Positions 15,535 to 22,317 of a stretch of 64,000 nucleotides of DNA are shown here, piece by piece. The stretch comes from an uncultured Ruminococcus sp. (GTDB taxonomy: Bacteria; Bacillota; Clostridia; Oscillospirales; Ruminococcaceae): NCBI RefSeq assembly GCF_937915125.1, contig NZ_CALDMP010000033.1:1-64000 (forward strand). Reading direction: 5' to 3'. The notes under the pieces are model-generated. The model worked only from the letters and a program-made list of their open reading frames with translations, made no database searches and was not told the DNA's origin. Position numbers and translations under genes: made by a program. How positions within the stretch are numbered: the stretch's first letter is position 1; each line of letters starts with the position of its first letter.

Positions 15535-16884
15535 ATGGCGAATCCAATTCACAGGAAACTGGCAGGCATTCTGACAGCCGCTGCATTATGCACTGCGTCT
15601 CTTCCCTTAGGCGGCATGGCTGTGTCTGCCGGCGAAGTCACTTCTCTGGAAGAAATACTTTGCAGCACAGCCCACGATGATTTTTTTCAGCTTGCTCAAA
15701 TTACACTACAGACATATGCCAGCACCAGTGTAGGAAATGGGAATCCGCTTTCTTTGAAATATCAGATTCTGCTGGATGTGGACAATTCCGGCAAAATTGA
15801 TACAGGCGATGCATATTGTTTTTTAAAATGGTACGCGCAGTACAGTGTTACATGCGTTCTGCCGGAGGATGCCCAGGCGTTTCTCGCACGATGGGACACC
15901 GCTGAACAGACTGTGACAACGACTGTGGCTTCGGAGACAACTGCTGCACTGGAAGAAACTACCGTTGCCCCTGTTACGACAACGACATTGATGCTGACAA
16001 TCCAATCCACAGAGGCGGAGACAACGGTCTCAGTGACGGCACCAGATACCACGGAGCCCATCGTTTCTGCGAGTGCTTCGGCAACGGAAACAACCGCATC
16101 GGTAACTGCTGAAACAACTGATACTTCATCTGTTTCTGTGGAAACAGCTACAACTGCTGCGACAACTGCGATTTCTGTTGCTACCACAACAACTGCAGCA
16201 GTGACAACTACGGCTGCTGTCACAACAACAGCTTCTTTGCAGGGCGCATGGGCGCAGAAAGACCGGTATGACGGCATTGATGTTTCCAAGTATCAGGGAA
16301 ATGTGGACTGGGAGGCAGTTCGGGCGGACGGCGTTGACTTTGCGCTGATTCGTGCAGGCTATGGCAAATACGCCAGTCAGGAAGATCCCTATTTTGACCA
16401 GAACATGCGTAATGCGAAAAATGCCGGCATTGCCTGCGGTGCCTATTGGTTCAGCTATGCCGAAACAGTGGCAGATGCCAAGCAGGAGGCTGAGGTCTTT
16501 GCCCAGGTGATCGAGGGCTATCAGTTTGAATATCCCCTTGTTTTTGACATTGAGGCATCCGTCCATGTCAGCATGACCAAGGAGCAGGTTTCTGCGATTA
16601 TTTCAGCGTTCTGCGAAACCATGGAAGAAAAGGGCTATTATATCAGTCTGTACAGCTACGCCAGCTTTCTGAACGATAAGGTATACCAGTCTGTTCTGGA
16701 GAAATACGACATCTGGGTGGCGCACTTCGGCGTCAGCACGCCGTCCTATTCCAAAACAAAGTATGGCATGTGGCAGTATTCTAGTACGGGCAGCGTCAGC
16801 GGTATCTCCGGTAATGTGGATCTGGATTACAGCTACCGCTGCTACCCAAACATTATGACGAGAAATCACCTGAACGGATTCTGA
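15535..16884 (+). CDS. Secreted GH25 lysozyme with N-terminal degenerate dockerin
   Basis: 449 residues. Signal peptide ~1-32. A dockerin-like unit spans ~50-105: its second half is intact (DVDNSGKIDTGDAYCFLKWY), while the first half keeps only the helix (QITLQTYASTSVG) and has lost the calcium loop. A Thr/Ala/Ser-rich linker runs ~123-238. The GH25 barrel (~243-445) opens YDGIDVSKYQGNVDW and carries the catalytic DIE motif in VFDIEASVH. GH25 enzymes cleave the beta-1,4 bond of peptidoglycan. The N-terminal position of the dockerin is unusual. CAGGAGG precedes the start. The dockerin type matches those at 25573 and 29932. The target wall (own or foreign) is unknown. Confidence 0.92.
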   Translation: MANPIHRKLAGILTAAALCTASLPLGGMAVSAGEVTSLEEILCSTAHDDFFQLAQITLQTYASTSVGNGNPLSLKYQILLDVDNSGKIDTGDAYCFLKWYAQYSVTCVLPEDAQAFLARWDTAEQTVTTTVASETTAALEETTVAPVTTTTLMLTIQSTEAETTVSVTAPDTTEPIVSASASATETTASVTAETTDTSSVSVETATTAATTAISVATTTTAAVTTTAAVTTTASLQGAWAQKDRYDGIDVSKYQGNVDWEAVRADGVDFALIRAGYGKYASQEDPYFDQNMRNAKNAGIACGAYWFSYAETVADAKQEAEVFAQVIEGYQFEYPLVFDIEASVHVSMTKEQVSAIISAFCETMEEKGYYISLYSYASFLNDKVYQSVLEKYDIWVAHFGVSTPSYSKTKYGMWQYSSTGSVSGISGNVDLDYSYRCYPNIMTRNHLNGF

Positions 16885-16904
16885 TGGGAATCCCTTGAAT
16901 GATC

Positions 16905-16950
16905 AAAAAACGGTATCCTGCGAGTTGAATTTGCAGGATACCGTTTTTGT
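16905..16950. terminator. Bidirectional terminator between lysozyme and sortase
   Basis: AAAAAACGGTATCCTGC / GCAGGATACCGTTTTTGT stem shared by the two convergent genes. Confidence 0.92.
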
Positions 16951-16973
16951 GTATGTATTTCTCAATTGCAGGA

Positions 16974-17771
16974 TCAGTATTCGCCCAGGCACTGTCCGAA
17001 CAGGATACAGCGTATGCCGTCATCGGCACCGGAATTACACGTCTGGAGTGCGATCATGTGATCGCCGTATGTGGGAATGTCATCTTCCGGTGCATACCAG
17101 ACCAGGGCGGTGGAGCGTATCTCCTCAATGTACTTTGTGAACTCATCTTTATTCAGATCAATGCGGTTCCAGTAATCAAATGCCGCACCATCCTCGCCGT
17201 TCAGCACGGAACTTGCCACGATCCGATAGAGGTAGCGTTTGTCCAGAGAAGCAACTTCAAAATAGATGTGTTCTCTTCCCCATGCTTCGTCTTTAAAGCT
17301 TTTTACGCTATGGAACATGGAACCGTTGCCCATGTTGTGTCCGTAGAGAAGGGTATTTTCAGTTTTGCCGATCTCACCCCGGAAATCCTCGAAAATACTG
17401 CCGGCATAGCTGTAGTTTCCCTGCCAGTCTTTGTCGATATAATAGGCGTTATCATCACCCTGCACGACGGGATAGTCAATAGGTGTATCGTTGACATAGA
17501 CCCAGCCCACAACATCGGGATTGACATCGTGATGCTGCTTTACCTTTTCCATGTCGATCTGCATGGTGTAATCATAGGATACAGTGGTAGTGGTGGTTAC
17601 GGTAGTGGTTGTAGTGGTAGTTGTCGTTGTAGTGAGCACGGGAATGGCATCCGGTGCGGATACCTTGTCTGCACGGCTGAACAATATGAGACACACAATG
17701 ATGACTGCCAGCAGTGCGATGCCAATGCCGATCAGTACTTTTTCCAATCGCTTGATATGATGAATTGCCAT
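16974..17771 (-). CDS. Class B sortase with poly-Thr stalk
   Basis: 265 residues. One N-terminal membrane anchor (~residues 12-32), then a Thr stalk (11 T, V, 5 T; residues 47-64), then a sortase domain with His145 in LLYGHNM, Cys245 in ALQTCNSG and Arg254 in GIRCILFG. The sequence VNPDVVGWVYVNDTPIDYPVVQ, split here as NPDVVGWVYV and TPIDYPVVQG, is typical of class B enzymes. It joins secreted proteins bearing a C-terminal sorting signal to the cell wall. A longer frame starts upstream, but the promoter at 17827-17855 lies inside it, so the start is 17771, after GGGGGAATC. No substrate with a sorting signal is seen in this window. Confidence 0.92.
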   Translation of the reverse strand: MAIHHIKRLEKVLIGIGIALLAVIIVCLILFSRADKVSAPDAIPVLTTTTTTTTTTTVTTTTTVSYDYTMQIDMEKVKQHHDVNPDVVGWVYVNDTPIDYPVVQGDDNAYYIDKDWQGNYSYAGSIFEDFRGEIGKTENTLLYGHNMGNGSMFHSVKSFKDEAWGREHIYFEVASLDKRYLYRIVASSVLNGEDGAAFDYWNRIDLNKDEFTKYIEEIRSTALVWYAPEDDIPTYGDHMIALQTCNSGADDGIRCILFGQCLGEY

Positions 17772-17826
17772 TTCTGATTCCCCCGATACTTGACTCGACC
17801 AATGCCGAAGTGAAAATTCTCTTTTC

Positions 17827-17855
17827 AGTATATCTTTTTTTTGCGGTCTTGTCAA
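17827..17855 (-). promoter_or_regulatory. Promoter of sortase B
   Basis: On the minus strand TTGACA (17855-17850), 17-bp spacer, TATACT (17832-17827). It settles the downstream start codon. Confidence 0.85.
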
Positions 17856-17937
17856 GTATTTTTTCTTGTTTGTCATGCAGATCAATTTTTAAAGGAATTA
17901 TCCCGCTTCAATCATAGTTCTCTTTCAAGGATGCATG

Positions 17938-17996
17938 ATTTGCCTCCCCTGAAAGGGGAGGGGGAACATTGCGCAGCAATGGTGGAGGGGTGATCT
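17938..17996. repeat. CCTCCCCT-GAAA-GGGGAGG type intergenic repeat
   Basis: A GC-rich imperfect palindrome (CTCCCCTGAAAGGGGAG, then TTGCGCAGCAATGGTGGAGGGG). Its style is that of dispersed palindromes common in gut Firmicutes; only one copy is seen in this window. It lies directly left of the long element copy. Confidence 0.5.
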
Positions 17997-18009
17997 GAAC
18001 AAAAACAAG

Positions 18010-18182
18010 GGCAATACCGCACAAAGATTGTGCGTCAGATGCGCCGTCAGATTTTTCGTCAGATGAAACAAAAAGCGCAGTGAATACTTTGTGTATTCAC
18101 GAGCATTTTTGTGAAATATGACGGAAAAGATGCAAGCATATGACGTGCAAAGCCGGCAGGCGCTCTTTGTGCGGTGTTACCC
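18010..18182. repeat. Complete long copy (~173 bp) of GGCAAYACCGCACAAAG element
   Basis: It begins GGCAATACCGCACAAAGA and ends TCTTTGTGCGGTGTTACC. The interior has three CGTCAGAT units with an exact 12-bp period (18033, 18045, 18057) and a hairpin GTGAATAC-TTT-GTGTATTCAC. It is nearly identical to 39680-39851 and to 1-90. It has no coding capacity. It is not a CRISPR: the units are 8 bp and only three. Confidence 0.9.
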
Positions 18183-18200
18183 AAGTTGATTTTCGATAAT

Positions 18201-18229
18201 TTGCATTTCCACAAATTTTATGCTATAAT
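18201..18229 (+). promoter_or_regulatory. Promoter of nnrD
   Basis: TTGCAT (18201-18206), 17-bp spacer, TATAAT (18224-18229), starting 19 bp after the repeat element ends. Confidence 0.78.
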
Positions 18230-18268
18230 CATAGCAAATCTGAATTACAAATGAAAGGAGTAGACACT

Positions 18269-19153
18269 ATGCAGGAACTGACATGGAATAACGTATGCGC
18301 AATGCTTCCCCGACGCAGACGGGATGCCCAAAAGGGTGATTTCGGGCGGCTTTTGTGTATCACGGGGAGTCGGAATATGCCCGGTGCATGTGCCCTCTCC
18401 ACCCGGGCAGCGCTGCGCAGCGGCGCAGGACTAGTGACCGTTGCCACAGCACCGGAAAATCCCATGCGGCTGGCGGCGGCGGAACCGGAGGCAATGTGGC
18501 TTTCTCTGGAGACGGACGAGGACGGCTTTTTGCGCAATGCGGTGAACCAGGGAAAGCTGGAACCCCATCTGTGCCGAGCGGATGCGATACTCATCGGCTG
18601 CGGTCTGGGCGTGACGGAGGAGACACGGGAACTGGTGCGCTGGGTACTGGAATCGGCGGCGTGTCCCGTGATTTTGGATGCAGATGGTCTAAACTGTGTG
18701 ACTGACTGCATAGATTTAAGCAGACGGACGGGGACAGATTGGATCCTGACGCCGCATCCGGGAGAAATGGCACGGCTGACGGGACTGTCCATTGCAGAGA
18801 TACAGGCAAATCGTGCGCAGACGGCGGCAGAGTTTGTCCGGAAATATCCGGTGACGCTTGCACTGAAAGGTGCCGGGACACTGGTTGCCCAGGGCGATCG
18901 CATGATGAAAAATCCCACGGGAAATCCGGGCATGAGCCGTGGCGGCAGCGGCGATGTGCTCGCCGGAATGATCGCCGCCTTTGCTGCGCAAGGTCTGCCT
19001 TCATGGGATGCCGTCTGCGCCGGTGTCTATCTTCACGGTGCAGCAGGAGATCTGGCAGCAAGAACTTGTTCGGAACAGGCAATGCTCCCCCGGGATCTTT
19101 TGGCATGTCTGCCCAAGGTGCTGCTGGAACTGGAACAGACCCGGGACAGGTGA
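18269..19153 (+). CDS. nnrD: ADP/ATP-dependent NAD(P)H-hydrate dehydratase
   Basis: 294 residues of the ribokinase-like CARKD fold. Motifs are CITGSRNMPGACALSTRAAL, the LTPHPGEMARL segment and the phosphate-binding NPGMSRGGSGDVLAGM. It repairs NADHX/NADPHX, using ADP (bacterial form) as phosphate donor. The N-terminal epimerase (NnrE) domain that is often fused is absent here, and no separate epimerase gene lies adjacent. The start at 18269 is chosen because AAAGGAG sits at 18253; the ATG at 18251 overlaps that site. The lipoprotein gene follows 70 bp downstream. Confidence 0.93.
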   Translation: MQELTWNNVCAMLPRRRRDAQKGDFGRLLCITGSRNMPGACALSTRAALRSGAGLVTVATAPENPMRLAAAEPEAMWLSLETDEDGFLRNAVNQGKLEPHLCRADAILIGCGLGVTEETRELVRWVLESAACPVILDADGLNCVTDCIDLSRRTGTDWILTPHPGEMARLTGLSIAEIQANRAQTAAEFVRKYPVTLALKGAGTLVAQGDRMMKNPTGNPGMSRGGSGDVLAGMIAAFAAQGLPSWDAVCAGVYLHGAAGDLAARTCSEQAMLPRDLLACLPKVLLELEQTRDR

Positions 19154-19223
19154 AATCTGATACCCCGTCACAGGATGTAGAATTGTTTGTATAGATGCAG
19201 AGATCCTGTGAGGAGGAGTACAT

Positions 19224-19814
19224 ATGAAGCAAAATCAATATGCGGTTCTGGGACTGGTGCTGACTGGAAGTATGGCTGTTTTCGTAGGCTGTTCCAAGCC
19301 CGGTGGAGAGGATGCCAGTGCTGCCCAGAAGTTGGGCGGCAGTTTTACCACGGAAATGACCCTGGATATGGAGGAACTTCAGGCAACCGGTACACTTTCC
19401 CGTATGGGGGATGGCGTCTGGAGCGTATCCTTTGCGGAACCGACCACCCTTGCGGGCGTGGTGCTGGATTTTTGTGACGGCGAAGTGACTGCGTCCTATA
19501 AGGGGCTGGCATTTTCTGTGCCCCAGACGGCAATGCCGGCGAAATCTGTTCTCAGTAATCTGATCCAGGTGGTGGATTCTCTGGCGCAGCAGGAGGAAAT
19601 TACCGGCGAAGCCAGTGACGGATATGTGCTGGTGGAGGGAGATCTGGAGGGCAATCCCTACACCCTGAAGCTGACAAAATCCGGTGAACTTGCCAGGTTT
19701 GAGATGGATAATCTGGATGCGGCATTGGGATTCGAACAGTTCCAGTCCGGCGCACCGGTTGCTACGGCTACTACAGCAGTGACTGAGGCGGAGACGGAAA
19801 TGTCAGCAGAATAA
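19224..19814 (+). CDS. Secreted lipoprotein of unknown function
   Basis: 196 residues with a type II signal peptide whose lipobox VFVGC places the lipidated Cys at residue 23. The mature part is beta-rich with LppX/LolA-like alternation (GSFTTEMTLDMEELQATGTL, then WSVSFAEPTTLAGVVLDF) and ends in a Thr/Ala/Glu tail. In Firmicutes such proteins are usually membrane-anchored on the outside; the fold suggestion is weak. GGAGGAG precedes the start. It may be co-transcribed with nnrD; a terminator follows. Confidence 0.75.
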   Translation: MKQNQYAVLGLVLTGSMAVFVGCSKPGGEDASAAQKLGGSFTTEMTLDMEELQATGTLSRMGDGVWSVSFAEPTTLAGVVLDFCDGEVTASYKGLAFSVPQTAMPAKSVLSNLIQVVDSLAQQEEITGEASDGYVLVEGDLEGNPYTLKLTKSGELARFEMDNLDAALGFEQFQSGAPVATATTAVTEAETEMSAE

Positions 19815-19817
19815 GGA

Positions 19818-19857
19818 AAAATCGGCTTGCCGTTTTGCGGTAAGCCGATTTCGTTGT
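19818..19857 (+). terminator. Terminator after the lipoprotein gene
   Basis: AAATCGGCTTGCCG / CGGTAAGCCGATTT stem followed by a T-rich run. Confidence 0.88.
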
Positions 19858-19873
19858 TGTTAATTTGAAATAA

Positions 19874-20992
19874 TCAAGAATTGAGAGGTAAACTATCTAC
19901 TATATGTACCAGAAATTGCAGCAATAACAGTGCATCGTTGGAATTAATAACCTGATCTCCGTTGCAATCTGCAATATGGAGTAGATCCGGTGTGATTATC
20001 AAATCGTTTCTTGCAATTATCTGACTCAAGCGAACTGCATCACATGTATCGACTCTTCCGTCTCGTGTGATGTCACCGCAGATGGAGTCATTATTTTCGT
20101 CATCCAAAAGAATATAAGTACAATCAATAATAGATAAGTCATCCATCCAGCTAACGCCAAAATAGGGCGATTCGTCTTCGAGAAGTGAACTATACATATA
20201 TAGCATTTTGTCAGTGTATTTTCCTGCATAAGCATCAGCATCTAAAAGCTGCATCAAGTTTGCAGGAGAGATTCTCAGCTGTTTTGATTCGAAATAAACT
20301 GAATCATAACTTTTTGAAAGCTTTATGATTTGACTGACTGTATCGCTTAATATAGTGCCTGATTCATAGTTACTATAGATATGCAGAGCGTGGTTCAGGG
20401 AATCACAATACCAGGAAACGGAATCATCTGTCTGACCGCTTTCTGTGTAGAATGGTTCAGTTGCTGTGCCGTTTGGAATATATGTTTTTGTATCATCCCA
20501 ATGAATGAGCCATTCTGTATAAGAATATTGGGGCGCAAATATGACATCAGCATTTTCAATCATATCATCATATGAAGTTTTGTGGTCTGGATATCCACCC
20601 CATTGCGCATCATAGCTTTTTGAAGAAACACGAACTGTTTTGACGTTTTTGAAGTCTTCAAAGAAGCTGTCATATACAGTGAGGTCGGCTTTACACAAAT
20701 CAATTGTTTTAATCTGGTCGTTCCACATTGCCCAGGGCAAATCATCACTTGAAATATCATCGTCATGTTCAGGGAAATCCATTCCATCTGCACCAACAGT
20801 GGACAATGTTAATGTTTCATTTTCAAATGTCCATGTTGTTCGATTAGCTATACCGCAAACACCGGATGTGATAATGCTTTCTTCAGCGTATGCGTTGAAT
20901 TCCAATACTTCGTGAACCGAGGCAGATGTTGCAAATAAGCAGATGGAAAGTAAAAATGCAATTGAATGTTTGAAAAAATTCTTATTTATCAT
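19874..20992 (-). CDS. Secreted dockerin protein, AT-rich, no known catalytic domain
   Basis: 372 residues. Signal peptide ~1-36. There is a ~265-residue N-terminal region with no family I recognise (beta-rich, aromatic, many Asp/Tyr), containing TWTFENETLTLSTVGADG, which echoes the TWTF/LTLSGxG opening of BspA-like LRR proteins. A C-terminal dockerin (~305-372) has two calcium loops (DITRDGRVDTCDA and DCNGDQVINSNDA) and ends FLVHIVDSLP. GAGGAGG lies 9 bases before the start. Base composition is clearly more AT-rich than flanking genes, suggesting transfer. It lies 26 bp behind the interrupted dockerin gene and likely shared its transcript. Confidence 0.85.
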   Translation of the reverse strand: MINKNFFKHSIAFLLSICLFATSASVHEVLEFNAYAEESIITSGVCGIANRTTWTFENETLTLSTVGADGMDFPEHDDDISSDDLPWAMWNDQIKTIDLCKADLTVYDSFFEDFKNVKTVRVSSKSYDAQWGGYPDHKTSYDDMIENADVIFAPQYSYTEWLIHWDDTKTYIPNGTATEPFYTESGQTDDSVSWYCDSLNHALHIYSNYESGTILSDTVSQIIKLSKSYDSVYFESKQLRISPANLMQLLDADAYAGKYTDKMLYMYSSLLEDESPYFGVSWMDDLSIIDCTYILLDDENNDSICGDITRDGRVDTCDAVRLSQIIARNDLIITPDLLHIADCNGDQVINSNDALLLLQFLVHIVDSLPLNS

Positions 20993-21018
20993 TTATGATT
21001 CCTCCTCTAAAAAAAGCA

Positions 21019-22035
21019 TTACAACTCAACTTGACCTGAGACAACCTTTTGAAATAATGTTACATCATCATTATCCAAATCTCCATCCATATCAATATCA
21101 GCAGCAAGCATACTTAAATATTTTTGTGCGTGAACACCACTAAAATAGTCAAATTCAAATACTTCATCAGCATTACTTGAGCCGGCGTTTAAGCGTGCAA
21201 GATAAGTAGTTAGAATATTCCAATCCTGGGTATCAATGGAATAATCATGATTAATATCTGCTCTTGCATATGTTCCGTAGTATAAAACACCTTGATTTGA
21301 TGAGGAAAGAGTGTAATCAAAATCAATGGCATTATATAACTGAGCTTCGCTGTGGATTGAATTTGTGTATGAAATACTCGCAATTCCAAAGACTCTTGGA
21401 TTGGTGAAATTCGGAATCGCTTTCAAGTTTGAGTATGTGATATCTTGGTATAATAGTCCGCTTGCATCATCAATGTATGATCCAGAAGAACTGCATGACC
21501 CCGTATATCCTTTATAAGTTAAAGCATTTCTCCCAGTTCCGAAATTTGTGATGCTTTGAGTATCCGCAGAAAGTGAAATGGTAATTCTCCGTTGAGCACT
21601 ACTTGGCTTACTGTAGATAAATGCCACAAAATGTTCTGTATCATTCATCATAGTCTGATCATAATATGGAGTACCTCCTGATCGTGTAGTAGCCTCAGAC
21701 TCAATATATGTTTCCATTAAGTCCCTTGTTTCTTCCAGAGAATATCCAATGTCCAAAAAATATTGTGCAGCTAGTTGCTCATCATCAACAGCATAGTGTA
21801 CTGACACGATGATATTTTAACTAATCTATTTACTCAAATATTATGTAATATAGGAATTTCAGAGTGTTGAATATAGTTTAAATGTCAATATGTCAGTACA
21901 ATAGGAAGAAACAAGGTTTGCTTCTTGCTGAACCTCATATTCCGAAGCAAAAGCCGGAATTGTTGTTGCAGACAAAGTTGCACTCAAAGTTGCCGCAGAA
22001 ATACCTGCAGTGACTTTCATTAATATATTCTTCAT
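21019..22035 (-). pseudogene. Secreted dockerin gene split by a 104-bp insertion
   Basis: The 5' part (22035-21901) encodes 45 residues: a signal peptide MKNILMKVTAGISAATLSAT and a stretch ending NLVSSY, with AGGAGG upstream. The frame then enters the 104-bp element at 21797-21900 and soon stops. Beyond it the frame resumes as AVDDEQLAAQYFLDIGY and runs to 21019. Removing the element and one copy of the ATAG duplication restores one in-frame gene of 302 residues. The C-terminal dockerin has loops DINHDYSIDTQD and DIDMDGDLDNDD; the middle matches no family I know. The GTG at 21807 lies inside the element without a ribosome binding site, so the remnant is probably not expressed well. Confidence 0.88.
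21797..21900. mobile_element. 104-bp miniature inverted-repeat element with 4-bp target duplication
   Basis: The ends are TGTACTGACA and TGTCAGTACA, perfect over 10 bp and matching at about 21 of 26 bp when extended. It is flanked by ATAG at 21793-21796 and 21901-21904. It has no coding capacity. The TGTACTG end and short duplication recall IS3-family (IS150-like) ends, so a related transposase elsewhere in the genome may have moved it; that is inference. Confidence 0.9.
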
Positions 22036-22101
22036 TTTATCTTCCTCCTAAACATACTTGTTTGATTATGTTTTTCCTTTTATATGAGATCTCATAATTA
22101 T

Positions 22102-22129
22102 ATTATAGTCATAAAAAATTTTTTGTCAA
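22102..22129 (-). promoter_or_regulatory. Promoter of the split dockerin gene
   Basis: On the minus strand TTGACA (22129-22124), 16-bp spacer, TATAAT (22107-22102), 65 bp before the start codon. Confidence 0.75.
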
Positions 22130-22252
22130 CTATTCTTTTTAAAAAATAAAAAATAAAAGAAAAAAAGGAATATTGCTAAATGACGATAATGTTTTATGCT
22201 TTTCACTTTAGATGTGACTGCTGAAATGTTATCTATCTAATCAAAACATAAT

Positions 22253-22293
22253 AAAAGCGTGCGGATTCTTTGCAGAAGTACGCACGCTTTTTT
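22253..22293. terminator. Terminator of glgB
   Basis: AAAAGCGTGCG / CGCACGCTTTTTT stem. On the minus strand it lies just past the glgB stop and is followed by TTTTATTATG. Confidence 0.85.
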
Positions 22294-22317
22294 AGATTAT
22301 TCTTTTTCTTCTTACTT

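Noticed and set aside
18033..18064. Possible CRISPR from three CGTCAGAT units
   Set aside because: Units are 8 bp with 4-bp spacers, part of a dispersed element; no cas genes in the window.
21019..21807. Stand-alone 262-residue dockerin gene starting at GTG 21807
   Set aside because: The GTG lies inside the 104-bp element without a ribosome binding site; it is the 3' part of a split gene.
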